Below are positions 20,672 to 30,500 of a stretch of 64,000 nucleotides of DNA, one piece after another. The translations under genes and the position numbers were made by a program. This stretch comes from SZUA-547 sp963669315. GTDB lineage: Bacteria; Pseudomonadota; Alphaproteobacteria; Rhodobacterales; Rhodobacteraceae. The notes under the pieces were generated by a model. The model was not told where the DNA came from and did no database searches. It worked only from the letters and a program-made list of their open reading frames with translations. Location of the stretch: positions 3,410,001 through 3,474,000 of the forward strand of contig OY770021.1 in assembly GCA_963669315.1 (NCBI GenBank), written 5' to 3'. Position 1 is the stretch's first letter, and each line of letters starts with the position of its first letter.

Positions 20672-21145
20672 CTACTTCACCGCTCGTTCCGCAATCGCCT
20701 TGAACTTGCCGTCCAGTTCGGCGGCCAGCGCGCGCAACTCGTCGCCGCCCTCGTCGAAATAGGGGCTGAAGACCAGAGTCGGCGTTTTGTAGCTGAGTGT
20801 CGCGGCGCCATCGGAATCTTCGGTCACATACATGCGGATCGGCGCCTCGATCATGGCCGGCACGCTCAGGCCGACCGCACGAATCGCGAATTGAGGGCCA
20901 TAGACGCCGATCACCCGGTTGCCTGGAATCGTGACGCCCAGCTTCTTGGCGGCCCCGGTCGGACCGGCCTGGGTGACGACTCCGACGCCGGGTTCGGCCT
21001 TCACCTCCGCCTTAACCCGGTCGATCAAGTCCGGATAGGAATGCGCGGTGTCATAGACCGCCCAGCCATCGCGCGGGGCGACCGAGTCTGCGAATGCGGA
21101 CGAGGTGAAGAGGGCGAAGAATGCCGCGATTATAATGCGGGTCAT
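20672..21145 (-). CDS. DUF302 domain protein, secreted
   Basis: 157 residues with a signal peptide (MTRIIIAAFFALFTSSAFADS). The body fits the DUF302 (TTHA1751-like) fold: a tandem of VKAEPGVGVVTQAG, VIGVYGP and a C-terminal amphipathic helix. Proteins of this group are often found near sulfur-compound transporters. It lies 12 bases downstream of the YeeE/TsuA transporter gene on the same strand and its 3' end is convergent, 11 bases from the ThDP-enzyme gene. A role in sulfur handling in the periplasm is inferred. Confidence 0.75.
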   Translation of the reverse strand: MTRIIIAAFFALFTSSAFADSVAPRDGWAVYDTAHSYPDLIDRVKAEVKAEPGVGVVTQAGPTGAAKKLGVTIPGNRVIGVYGPQFAIRAVGLSVPAMIEAPIRMYVTEDSDGAATLSYKTPTLVFSPYFDEGGDELRALAAELDGKFKAIAERAVK

Positions 21146-21157
21146 GGCGAGCTCCTG

Positions 21158-22327
21158 TTAAACGGCCGGGCGCGGCGCGCGCGGCGGGTCCATTCCGATA
21201 ATTTCTCGCAGGCGCACCCCCGCCAGCGAGCCGATAAAGCCCCAGATCAGCCACCACCAGCCATGCAGGCTGCCAGAGACCATGCCGCCGAGAAACGCGC
21301 CGATATTGCAGCCATAGGCGAGGCGGGCCCCGTATCCCATCAACAGGCCGCCGATCACGGCCGTGGCGACGTCGCGAGGGGAAAGCCTCCAGACCGGCGC
21401 AAACTTGCCGGCCAGCGCGGCGGCGGCCATTGCGCCAAACAGGATGCCGAAATTCATCACCGAAGTTCTGTTGGCGAAGAGGCTAGCCTCGAGCTGGTTC
21501 TTTCGCCAGCCGCTCCAATAGGTCCACGAAGTGACATCCGCGCCGAACGCGTCGACGATCTTGGCGCCCCATAATGCGAAACCGGCTGTGACTCCCCAGG
21601 GGCGGCCCAGCACCAACATGGTCAAAATCGACACGACGGCTAGCGCGACGGCGCCGAGCGCCAACGACCATGGCCCTGTCAGCAGGGACGCCGTCTCACG
21701 CCGCGGTTCGAGCGCGCCATGCGCCTTGGCCTCAGTCCGCGTCGTCAGCCACCAGATAGCGGCAAGAGATGCGCACATGGCGGCCATGGCGCCGAAGGTT
21801 CCGAGCTCTCGCGGCAGCGATACCCCCCGGCGCTCGTTCAGCATCGGCAAGCTGGCCCAGAAATCCCAATGCGCCGTGGCCCAGACCGATCCCGCGATGA
21901 AGAAGATCAGCACCACCACCATGCGGGTCGATCCGCCCCCGGCGGTGAACAGAGTGCCTGACGCACAGCCGCCGCCCAGTTGCATTCCAACTCCGAAGAT
22001 CGCTGCGCCAATGGCGCTGGCGAGACCCATGGGCAGGATATAGCCGCGCGCGGGCAGGCCGATCTCGGCGCCCCATTGCATCAGCGGATAGGTGAAAAGG
22101 CAGGCGAGCCCGATTAGCAAAAGCTGCGCGCGCAGCCCGGCGCCGCGTTTCTCGCGCACGAAACGCCGCCAGGCGCCGGTGAAGCCGAAGCTTGCATGAT
22201 AGAGGGCGATGCCCGCGAACCCGCCGATCAGCGCGGCGGCGGCCAGCTTCCAGCCAGCGACGAGGCCAGCGATCGCAGCGAGCAGCGCGATCGCCGATAT
22301 GGCGGTGATCAGAATATTACGGTTCAT
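21158..22327 (-). CDS. YeeE/YedE family (TsuA-like) thiosulfate/sulfur transporter
   Basis: 389 residues with about nine to ten hydrophobic segments. The conserved cysteine motifs of the family are present: GGGCASGTL and YGCNIGA, whose Cys residues relay thiosulfate in TsuA. It probably imports thiosulfate or a related sulfane compound across the inner membrane. The next gene on the strand encodes a secreted DUF302 protein, so the two likely form an operon. The gene is divergent from the TPR protein at 22530. Confidence 0.86.
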   Translation of the reverse strand: MNRNILITAISAIALLAAIAGLVAGWKLAAAALIGGFAGIALYHASFGFTGAWRRFVREKRGAGLRAQLLLIGLACLFTYPLMQWGAEIGLPARGYILPMGLASAIGAAIFGVGMQLGGGCASGTLFTAGGGSTRMVVVLIFFIAGSVWATAHWDFWASLPMLNERRGVSLPRELGTFGAMAAMCASLAAIWWLTTRTEAKAHGALEPRRETASLLTGPWSLALGAVALAVVSILTMLVLGRPWGVTAGFALWGAKIVDAFGADVTSWTYWSGWRKNQLEASLFANRTSVMNFGILFGAMAAAALAGKFAPVWRLSPRDVATAVIGGLLMGYGARLAYGCNIGAFLGGMVSGSLHGWWWLIWGFIGSLAGVRLREIIGMDPPRAPRPAV

Positions 22328-22529
22328 ATCCGGCGGTTTATCAGGCGCCAGCCCGGCGCGGCGGAAAATTCAAGCGCAGACTAGCGTTAAGGCGCGGGCC
22401 GCACATCATCGGCGTGCTAACGCGCCCCTCAATTTGCGGTGATATCGGCTCTCAATCCTAGATGCCGCCATAAATCTTCTTTACGCCATGGTTTGAGGCG
22501 GAGCGCTGCAGTATCGAGAAGAGGGTTAC

Positions 22530-23921
22530 ATGTCGCTGACGGATGCTTTTGGTTACCCGGTGACTTTGCTGGACCGGTCCGCGTTGGATGCGTGGACCAA
22601 GACGATCCAGGCTTTTCTCGCTCATGGCGCGGCCACACCCGATCATCTCGCCAAGACGCTTGAGACTGCGCCAGACTTTCCGATGGCGCACGTCGCCAAG
22701 GGAATTTTCTATCTTCTGCTTGGCCGCAGCGAACTGATCCCAGTGGCTACAGAGGCTCACTCCACGGCTCTGACGATTGCGGCCGGGGGTGGGGCGAACG
22801 CCCGCGAGCGGCGCTATGTGGAGGCGCTCGGTGCCTATCTGGCCGGTCGGCTGGGCCGCGCCGCGGAGATCATGGACGAGATCTTGGTCGATTGGCCCCG
22901 CGACGCGCTGGCCGCCAAGTTCAGTCATCAGATCCGGTTCGTATTAGGCGATTCCTGGGGTATGCGGCATTCCGTTGAGGCGGTGATTGAGCACTATGGC
23001 GAGGATCACCCGATGGGCGGTTATATCGCCGGGTGCCATTCCTTCGCGCTTGAGGAGACCGGGCACTACGAGGCGGCAGAGACGCGCGGTCGCGCCGCGA
23101 TCGAGCGCTGTCCGGACGACGCCTGGGCGCTGCATTCCGTAGCCCATGTCTATGACATGACGGCGCGGGATGTAGTCGGCATCAAATGGCTGCAAAGCCA
23201 GCAGCATAGATGGAGCCACTGCAACAACTTCCGCTATCACGTTTGGTGGCACCTCGCGCTTTTCCACTTGGATAGAGGGTCTTACGACGTTGTCCTCGAC
23301 CTCTATGATACCGAGATTCGCCGCGACAAGACGGATGACTATCGCGATATCTCCAACGGCGCCTCAATGCTGACGCGGCTTGAAATCGAAGGCGTTGACG
23401 TCGGCGAACGGTGGGAGGAGTTGGCGGATCTTTCAGCCAACCGCGTCGAGGATGGCTGCGTCGTTTTCGCGGACCTTCACTATTTGCTCTCGCTGGAGGG
23501 CGGGAAACGAACGGCTGAGGCGGATGCGCTGATCGAGCGGATCGTGCGCGACGCACAGCGCTCGGATCACGACATGCATGAGGTGCAAGACCTCGCTGGC
23601 GCCCCGGCCGCCATGGGGCTGGCCTGTTTCCGTGCGGGCCATTATGGCGGCGCTTATCGGCACTTGGTCGAAGCGCAGAAGAATATGCGCCTGATCGGCG
23701 GCAGCCATGCGCAGCGCGACGTCTTCACACGGCTGACTGTGGAGGCGGCGATGCGCGCCGGCCTCTGGGATGAGGCGGAAAGCGTTCTGGCCCGGCGCGT
23801 GAAGAAGCGCGGCGCGGCGGATGGCTATACGCATCGCCGGATGGATGCGATCAATCTTCGCCGCGTTCGACAGGCGGATGAGGCCCGTCCGGCGCTTCGC
23901 GTCGAACCTCCGCACGGTTGA
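22530..23921 (+). CDS. tetratricopeptide repeat protein (TTC38-like)
   Basis: 463 residues of helical repeats; HSVAHVYDMTAR, WHLALFHLDRG and GLACFRAGHYGGAYRHL are typical of the TTC38-like family found in proteobacteria and animals. No signal peptide or membrane segment is visible, so it is probably cytoplasmic. GAGGGTT precedes the ATG. Function is unknown in the family beyond being a scaffold-type protein. It is followed after 80 bases by opgC. Confidence 0.8.
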   Translation: MSLTDAFGYPVTLLDRSALDAWTKTIQAFLAHGAATPDHLAKTLETAPDFPMAHVAKGIFYLLLGRSELIPVATEAHSTALTIAAGGGANARERRYVEALGAYLAGRLGRAAEIMDEILVDWPRDALAAKFSHQIRFVLGDSWGMRHSVEAVIEHYGEDHPMGGYIAGCHSFALEETGHYEAAETRGRAAIERCPDDAWALHSVAHVYDMTARDVVGIKWLQSQQHRWSHCNNFRYHVWWHLALFHLDRGSYDVVLDLYDTEIRRDKTDDYRDISNGASMLTRLEIEGVDVGERWEELADLSANRVEDGCVVFADLHYLLSLEGGKRTAEADALIERIVRDAQRSDHDMHEVQDLAGAPAAMGLACFRAGHYGGAYRHLVEAQKNMRLIGGSHAQRDVFTRLTVEAAMRAGLWDEAESVLARRVKKRGAADGYTHRRMDAINLRRVRQADEARPALRVEPPHG

Positions 23922-24001
23922 TCGGAACGGTCAAACCGATTTGAGCCGCCGGTCGCTGGCCGATAGACTGCCACGCCAGAGTTGCAGGAACGCCATTTTC
24001 C

Positions 24002-25645
24002 ATGACGACCGCCACGACCAATATTCCGGGTGATCCGCCGTCTGCCGGGTCCTATCTTCGGCAGGGAAAGCGTCCGCGCGATCTGCGACTGGATTTCTTT
24101 CGCGGTCTGGCGATGTTCATCATCCTGCTAGCTCACACGCCCGGCAATACATGGACATTGTGGATTCCCGCGCGGTTCGGATTTTCCGACGCGACGGAGA
24201 TATTCGTCTTCTGCTCCGGCATGGCCTCGGCCATCGCATTCGGCTCCGTCTTCGCGAAAAAGTCGTGGTTTCTGGGATCCGCGCGAATCGTGTTTCGCGT
24301 CTGGCAAGTCTATTGGGCGCATATCGGCGTGTTTCTGTTCACCGCCATCATGCTGTTCGCCATCGATCACTATGGTTGGGGGCTGGAGACCAAGAGCTAT
24401 ATCCGGGCGCCCTATGTCGTCCCACTGTTCAATGAGACCGGAGAGGCGCTGATCGGCCTATTCACGCTGACTTACGTGCCTGGCCTTTTCGACATTCTGC
24501 CGATGTATCTGGTGATCCTTGGCATGATCCCCATGGTGATGGCGATCCATCGCTTCGCAGGCAAAGAAGCGGTGTTCGCGGCGGTGCTTGGCGTCTGGTT
24601 GGCGGCGCAATTGGCGGGATACGCGCGCCTGATCGGCAAAGAGGACAACCCAGCGGACTGGCAGGCGATGATCGCTGCGCTGGGCGAGCCGTTTTTGTGG
24701 ATGAACCTGCCGAGCAGCCCGTGGAGAGAGACCGGAACCTGGTTTTTTAATCCATTCGGCTGGCAGCTTGTGTTTTTCACCGGCTTCGCCTTTGGCATGA
24801 AGTGGTTGCCGGCGCCTCCGGTGCGGCGCTGGCTGATCTGGACGGCGGCGATCTATGTTCTGGCGACGATCCCGTTCGCCTGGTTCAAGATTCATCAGGG
24901 CCACTATCTGCCGGACGCCTGGTTGATACAGGACTGGATCGAGGACACGCGCAACTTTATCGAGCCCCTTCGCTGGAAAAGCTGGGTCGGCGGCTTGCGT
25001 TATCTGCATTACCTCGCCGTCGCCTATCTCGCCTGGGTCGCAGTCGGCCCCGGCGGCGACCGGTTGCGAGAGGGCTTTCCGGTGTTCCGCGCCGCGGGCG
25101 GCTGGGTGCTGATCGGCGCGGGTGCGGTGTTTGTCGGAACCGCGCCATACGCCTATGTGGACGAGATCAAATACTTCTTTCCTGCGCTAGACGCTTGGCT
25201 GATGGAGATCGTGCCGATCGTGCCCGGCGCTCGCATGGGCCTGGTTCAGATCGCGCACTTGATTGCGCTTGTCATTCTGATCTGGGCCGCGATTGGATCG
25301 CGTGCGCGCGCCTGGGTGACCGGGCCCGGTTTCCTGAAAACCGTGCCGGTGATCCGCAAGGTGGGCACCCAATCTCTGGCGGTCTTCATGGTCTCGATCC
25401 CGCTGGCCCGGTTTAATGGACTTCTGATGGATCTGATCGGGCGGGATGTCTGGACCCGGCTGGCGGTCAACGCGTTCGGCTTCGCCGTGCTAATCGCCGT
25501 CGCCTACGCGGTCAGCTGGTTCAAGGGCCACCCCTGGCGGCGCGAGCCAAAACGATCGGCGAATGTCCGCTCTGAGGCCGCCGCCGCGCGCGCCGAGGGC
25601 CGAACGGGCGACATTTCCGCGCCTCGAAACGTTCCCGCCCAGTAG
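24002..25645 (+). CDS. opgC: OpgC-type membrane protein (osmoregulated periplasmic glucan modification)
   Basis: 547 residues with about ten transmembrane segments. The N-terminal LDFFRGLAMFIILLAHTPGN and the following SDATEIFVFCSG mark the OpgC/acyltransferase-like membrane family. OpgC adds succinyl groups to osmoregulated periplasmic glucans. OpgH, the glucan synthase, is encoded 11 kb away at 36725, but no opgG/opgD is seen in the window. The C-terminal tail is basic and Ala-rich. Family identity is good; the exact substituent is inferred. Confidence 0.85.
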   Translation: MTTATTNIPGDPPSAGSYLRQGKRPRDLRLDFFRGLAMFIILLAHTPGNTWTLWIPARFGFSDATEIFVFCSGMASAIAFGSVFAKKSWFLGSARIVFRVWQVYWAHIGVFLFTAIMLFAIDHYGWGLETKSYIRAPYVVPLFNETGEALIGLFTLTYVPGLFDILPMYLVILGMIPMVMAIHRFAGKEAVFAAVLGVWLAAQLAGYARLIGKEDNPADWQAMIAALGEPFLWMNLPSSPWRETGTWFFNPFGWQLVFFTGFAFGMKWLPAPPVRRWLIWTAAIYVLATIPFAWFKIHQGHYLPDAWLIQDWIEDTRNFIEPLRWKSWVGGLRYLHYLAVAYLAWVAVGPGGDRLREGFPVFRAAGGWVLIGAGAVFVGTAPYAYVDEIKYFFPALDAWLMEIVPIVPGARMGLVQIAHLIALVILIWAAIGSRARAWVTGPGFLKTVPVIRKVGTQSLAVFMVSIPLARFNGLLMDLIGRDVWTRLAVNAFGFAVLIAVAYAVSWFKGHPWRREPKRSANVRSEAAAARAEGRTGDISAPRNVPAQ

Positions 25646-25656
25646 AAGGCTGGAAC

Positions 25657-27576
25657 ATGGCGCGCGAATCTGATCGTTTGGTGATCCGGTCAAACACGAG
25701 ATTCTGCGGCATGCGCGCATCGTTCAAATGGGTCATCGTTATCCTGTCGGCGGCGCTGCTGTCCGCTTGCGCTTCGGATGACGAGTCGCTGGAATCTGAT
25801 ATCAGCCTGCCGCCATCGGAAACCGCGATTGAATACGAGGCTATGCTGGAGGGCGTTGACGATGAGGAAATCGCCGCGCTTCTCGAAGACTCGCTGTCGA
25901 TCTTTCGTCTTCAGGAATCCGGCGCTCCAAGCCCCGCGTTTCTGACGCGCCGTTTGCAGGCGGATGAATCCGTCGTTCAGACCATCCTGCGGTCCGAAGG
26001 GTACTATCTGGGCGAATACACATTTGAAATCATCGCGCCGCAGCCCGAGGAGGGCGAGACCGAGGCGTCGCCGGACGCGCCATGGACGGCCATCGCACGG
26101 GTGGAGGCCGGCCCACCATTCACCCTTACATCGCATTCGCTGATGCTGACCGAGGCAGCCCCCAAAGCGCCTGACCTCGACGCCGCGAAGCTCGGCTCTC
26201 CTATCGGCGACCGCGCTTTGGCGGAGGGGATCGTAGGGGCGGAGCGAACGGCTGTCGCGCGTCTGAAGGAATCCGGTTATTTTTATGCGGAGGCGGATGG
26301 CAGGCGCGCGGTCGCCGACCTCGAGGCGATGACCATCGAAGTCGAGAGCCGAATCATTCCCGGTCCGTTCGTCCGTTACGGAGAAACGACGATCCAGGGC
26401 GCGGAGAGCGTCGATCATGAGTTCCTTATGACCTACAAGACGTGGGAGGATGGCCAGCCGGTCAGGCGCTCTCGCGTGGACGGCTTTCAACGGGAGTTGT
26501 CGCAAACCGGGCTATTCACCTCGGTCTCGGTGCGATTGCCCGAGACCCCCGAGGATCTGCCCGCGGACGGCGTCGCCCCGATAGCAGTGAAAGCGGAGGA
26601 GCGCCTGCCGCGATCCGTAACCGCCGGTGTGCGGTTTCACAGTGATGACGGATTGGCCGTGCGCGGCTCCTACTTGCACCGGAATATTCTGGGCGCCGGA
26701 GAGTCGTTGCGTGGCACACTGCAGATTTCAATCGATGAGCCGGTAATCGCCCTCGATTTTAGGAAGCCGCAATATCTGCGAGATGAGCAGGCGTTGATTT
26801 CCAGCGCCTTCGCCGGCTACCGGGACGATGATGTCTTCACGGGCCTCGAGACCAGCTTGACGCTTGGCGTCGAGCGCAAGCTGACTCGCTACTGGACCGT
26901 CGGGGCGGGCGGCTCGATTTCGTACGACAACATCACCGACGATATTGAGGGCGTGGACACCGGTCGCGCCTATCTGTTGGGTCTTCCGATGTTCGCTGAA
27001 TTCGACGACACGGCGGATCTCTTGAATCCGACTGGAGGGGTCCGCCTTAGTTTCTCGGCGACGCCGTACACGGGCACTTATGATGATGAACCGGTCGGTT
27101 ATCTCGTCACGGACGCCATCGGTTCGACCTATTACGACATTGCGGGCGACGGGCGCTGGGTGTTGGCCGGTCGGGGGCGCATCGGTTCGGTCTTGTCGGG
27201 AGATCTTGCGACGACGACGCCGACGAAACGACTTTATTCGGGCGGCGGCGGATCAGTTCGCGGTTATCAGCGTGACTTCATCGGCCCGATCGATTCCGAG
27301 GGTAGTCCAACCGGCGGCTTGTCAGTGGTTGAGGCTGGGCTGGAGCTTCGCGCTCCGATATCAGGTGATATCGGCTGGGTCGGCTTTGTGGAGGGTGGCT
27401 CCATCTCCACCGAGGTGGTTCCAAACTTCGAGGAAGACGTGCAGTGGGCGTCCGGCCTTGGTTTCCGCTATTATTCCCCGATCGGGCCGGTCAGGCTGGA
27501 TGTGGGCGTTCCGCTCAATCCGCGCGACGTCGATAACAGCTTTGAATTCTACTTCGCGATTGGGCAGGCATTTTGA
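25657..27576 (+). CDS. tamA: TamA-like outer membrane assembly protein
   Basis: 639 residues with POTRA-like N-terminal domains (about 40-310) and a C-terminal Omp85 beta-barrel ending in a membrane-anchor strand with terminal Phe. Together with TamB it forms the translocation and assembly module for outer-membrane proteins or lipids. The signal region contains LLSAC (lipobox-like, Cys about residue 38), which is unusual for a barrel protein. The ATG at 25657 has AAGG at good spacing; an alternative start is ATG 25711, just before the hydrophobic core. The gene overlaps tamB by one base. Confidence 0.9.
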   Translation: MARESDRLVIRSNTRFCGMRASFKWVIVILSAALLSACASDDESLESDISLPPSETAIEYEAMLEGVDDEEIAALLEDSLSIFRLQESGAPSPAFLTRRLQADESVVQTILRSEGYYLGEYTFEIIAPQPEEGETEASPDAPWTAIARVEAGPPFTLTSHSLMLTEAAPKAPDLDAAKLGSPIGDRALAEGIVGAERTAVARLKESGYFYAEADGRRAVADLEAMTIEVESRIIPGPFVRYGETTIQGAESVDHEFLMTYKTWEDGQPVRRSRVDGFQRELSQTGLFTSVSVRLPETPEDLPADGVAPIAVKAEERLPRSVTAGVRFHSDDGLAVRGSYLHRNILGAGESLRGTLQISIDEPVIALDFRKPQYLRDEQALISSAFAGYRDDDVFTGLETSLTLGVERKLTRYWTVGAGGSISYDNITDDIEGVDTGRAYLLGLPMFAEFDDTADLLNPTGGVRLSFSATPYTGTYDDEPVGYLVTDAIGSTYYDIAGDGRWVLAGRGRIGSVLSGDLATTTPTKRLYSGGGGSVRGYQRDFIGPIDSEGSPTGGLSVVEAGLELRAPISGDIGWVGFVEGGSISTEVVPNFEEDVQWASGLGFRYYSPIGPVRLDVGVPLNPRDVDNSFEFYFAIGQAF

Positions 27577-30500
27577 TGCGACAGGCGATCAAGCGCTACG
27601 GGTGGATGCGAAGGCTGGGACTGGCCGGCCTGATCGCGTGCTTCCTGGCTGCGGCCGCGCCCGCGGACGCATTTTCGCTGCGCGGCCTGCAAAACCGGAT
27701 GGTCGATTTTCTGCTGAGGCAGATCTCTACTCCGGGTTCTTTCGAGGTGTTGGCCGAGACGGTCGATGAGACGGCCGAGGGCGACACCAGTCTGCGCGGC
27801 GTGACTGTGGCCGATGGCGACGGCGTCTGGATGACTATCGACACAGTTGCGTTCAGTTGGTCGCCGTCAAGGTTGCTGCGCGGCGAGGTCGAGATCGGCC
27901 GCCTGACCGTCGCCGGGTTGGACATGACCCGCGCGCCGACGCCTCTTCCTGACGAAGAGCCGGAGGAGGAGGAGAGCCGGGACGAAAAGACGATCCTCGG
28001 AGGATTCTCGTTCGATTGGCCTCGCAGTCCGATCGCGCTTCGCATCGACCGGATGACCTTGGAGCGGATCCACATCGCCGAGGGCGTGGCGCCACAGGAG
28101 ATCATGTTCGACGCGACCGGAGGGGCGCGGGACGAAGGCGATGTCCAGTCGCTGCGCCTGTCTTTACGCCGAACCGACGATGTCGAAGGCGTGGTCGATC
28201 TACGGTATGAGCGGACCTTCAGCGATAATCGGCTGCAACTGTCTCTTACAGCGCGCGAGGCGCCGGGCGGCATGGTCGCGGCGGCCGCTTCACTAGAGGC
28301 GGATGCGAACACGCGGGTCAATCTGACCGCGGACGGACCACCCGAGGACTGGCGGGTAGCGCTGGACGCCAATGTCGACGGCATGATCGAGGCCAAAGGC
28401 GAAGCCGCGATCTCATATGCCGGCAAGCTGGCCACCGAGGCGGAATTCCTGTTCATACCCGGCTTCAAGCTTGGCGAGCCCGCGCTGGTGGCGCTGTCTC
28501 CAGCGGCGTCCGTGAAGATTAACGCGGCCGAACGCGCTGACGGCGTCATCGACATTGAAACGGCTGAGATCGCCGCGCCGTCTCTGCGCGTGGAGGCGGA
28601 CGGAACCTGGAATCGGCCGACGGGCGAACTCGATCTGGCGTTGACGCTCTCCGCAGAACGCACCCTGGCCGCATTGGCCGATGGCGTAGATTTCGCCGGG
28701 GTCGATTTTGAGGGAAAGGCGACCGGCACGACTGAAGATCTGGCGTTGAAGGGTGAGTTCATTCTGGCGGGCCTGACCACTGACACCGCCGATGTCGCCA
28801 GGCTGGATTTGGATGCGGCCGTGCGGCGCTCCGGAGAGCGGATTGAAGTTGATGGCTTCGGTCTTGCAGAGGGGCTTCGCGTCGATCAGTTGCAACCGGA
28901 GATTCTGGGTCCGGCGCGATTGACACTGAAAGCGGCTCTGGACGGCGACGCGGCATCGGTATCCTCGCTGAAGCTGGACAGCAAGGCACTGACGGTGACG
29001 GCGAAGGGTGGAGCCGATCTCGCGGCGGAATCCTTCGATGTGCGATATCAGCTGAAAGCGCCAGATCTCGCGCCGGTCGCTGGCGCTTATAACATGAACG
29101 CCGGCGGGGTGTTCGCCGCAACCGGCACCGCATCGGGAACCTTTTCCGCCCCGGCGGTCGATGGGCGGCTTGAACTGACCGAGGCCGAAATTGAGGGCGC
29201 CAGCCTTGGCGCGCTGGCGGTCGATCACAAGATTGCGCTGGGCGAAGCGTTGGGCGCAGATATCGTGGCGGCGCTGCGCGGTTCGGATTTTGGCGATGCG
29301 GATCTGAAACTCGATGCGAAACTGCAGGGCGATGTGCTGGAGGCGTCCTATGAAGTGGCCGCGCCTGATCTCGCTCCGGCGGGAGAAGCGGTCGGCACGC
29401 CGCTTGCGGGCGCGCTTAGCGCCTCAGGGCAGGCGAATGGGCCGCTGGACGCGCTTGAGGTAACGGGCGACGCGCGGATCGAGAACGCGGCCGCGGCAGG
29501 AAACGGGTTGGGCCGTGTGTCGCTTACCCACGCTGTCGCTCTGGCCGAGGCGATTTCGGGCGATGTGAAGCTGACCGTTGAGGAGTCCGACTTCGGAAAC
29601 GCGGAAGCCGCCAGCGATTTTGAGCTGGCGGGTGAGACTCTGACCGTAGAGGCGTTCAACGCGACCGGGCTCGGTTTGAATGCGAGCGCCGCCGCCACGG
29701 TCAACCTTTCGACGACGATGGCAGATGCGAAACTGACCGCCGCCGGCGATCTTTCCGAACTGGGCCGCCTGCTTGGAACGCCGATGGCTGGCGCGCTGGA
29801 CCTGTCGGCGGAGGCTGCGGCGCTGGACGGGCGGCAGAACGCGCAACTGACCGCCACTCTGGATCAGTTCAGCACGGAAGGCGCTGCAGTGCGGGATCTG
29901 GACCTGACGGCAAGCGGCTCCGACCTTTTGGGCGAGGCTTCGGTCACGGCGAATTTGCGCGGCGCGGATATTGAGGCGGGCGGGGCGGCGATCAAAACCG
30001 TCACATTCGATGCAGACGGCCCGTTATCTGCGCTGAAGCTTGCATTGGACGCTGCGGGTGAATTGGAAGAAAAACCGATTTCGGCGGAGTTGGAAGCCCT
30101 TGCCGACCTGTCGGGCGAGACGGTTCAAGCGGAAATCTCCACTTTTGCGGCGGCATTGGATGAGGAGCGCGCGGCGCTCGATTCGCCCCTGACCATAACC
30201 TCAGGCGCGGGGACCACGACGATTGAGGGGCTCGATCTGGGATTGCCTGACAACGCCCGACTGGCGGGCGACGCGACGCTCTATCCGAATGGCGCGTCGG
30301 GAGATCTGGAGCTTGCCGGTCTGTCGATGGAGCTTCTCACCCGGCTCGACGTGCATGTACTGGATCGCGGGGTGATAGGCGCCACCGCCGAGTTCGACAC
30401 GCGCTCTGGCTCGGCCGGGGCCGACATCTCGATCAAGGGAGAGGGCCTGAGCGCGGAAGGCGCGCTGAACACCGCGGGCCGGGCGATGGACTTTACCGCC

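Noticed and set aside
27596..28786. 396-residue reverse frame inside tamB
   Set aside because: Ser/Arg/Pro-rich antisense frame of the repetitive TamB N-terminal half.
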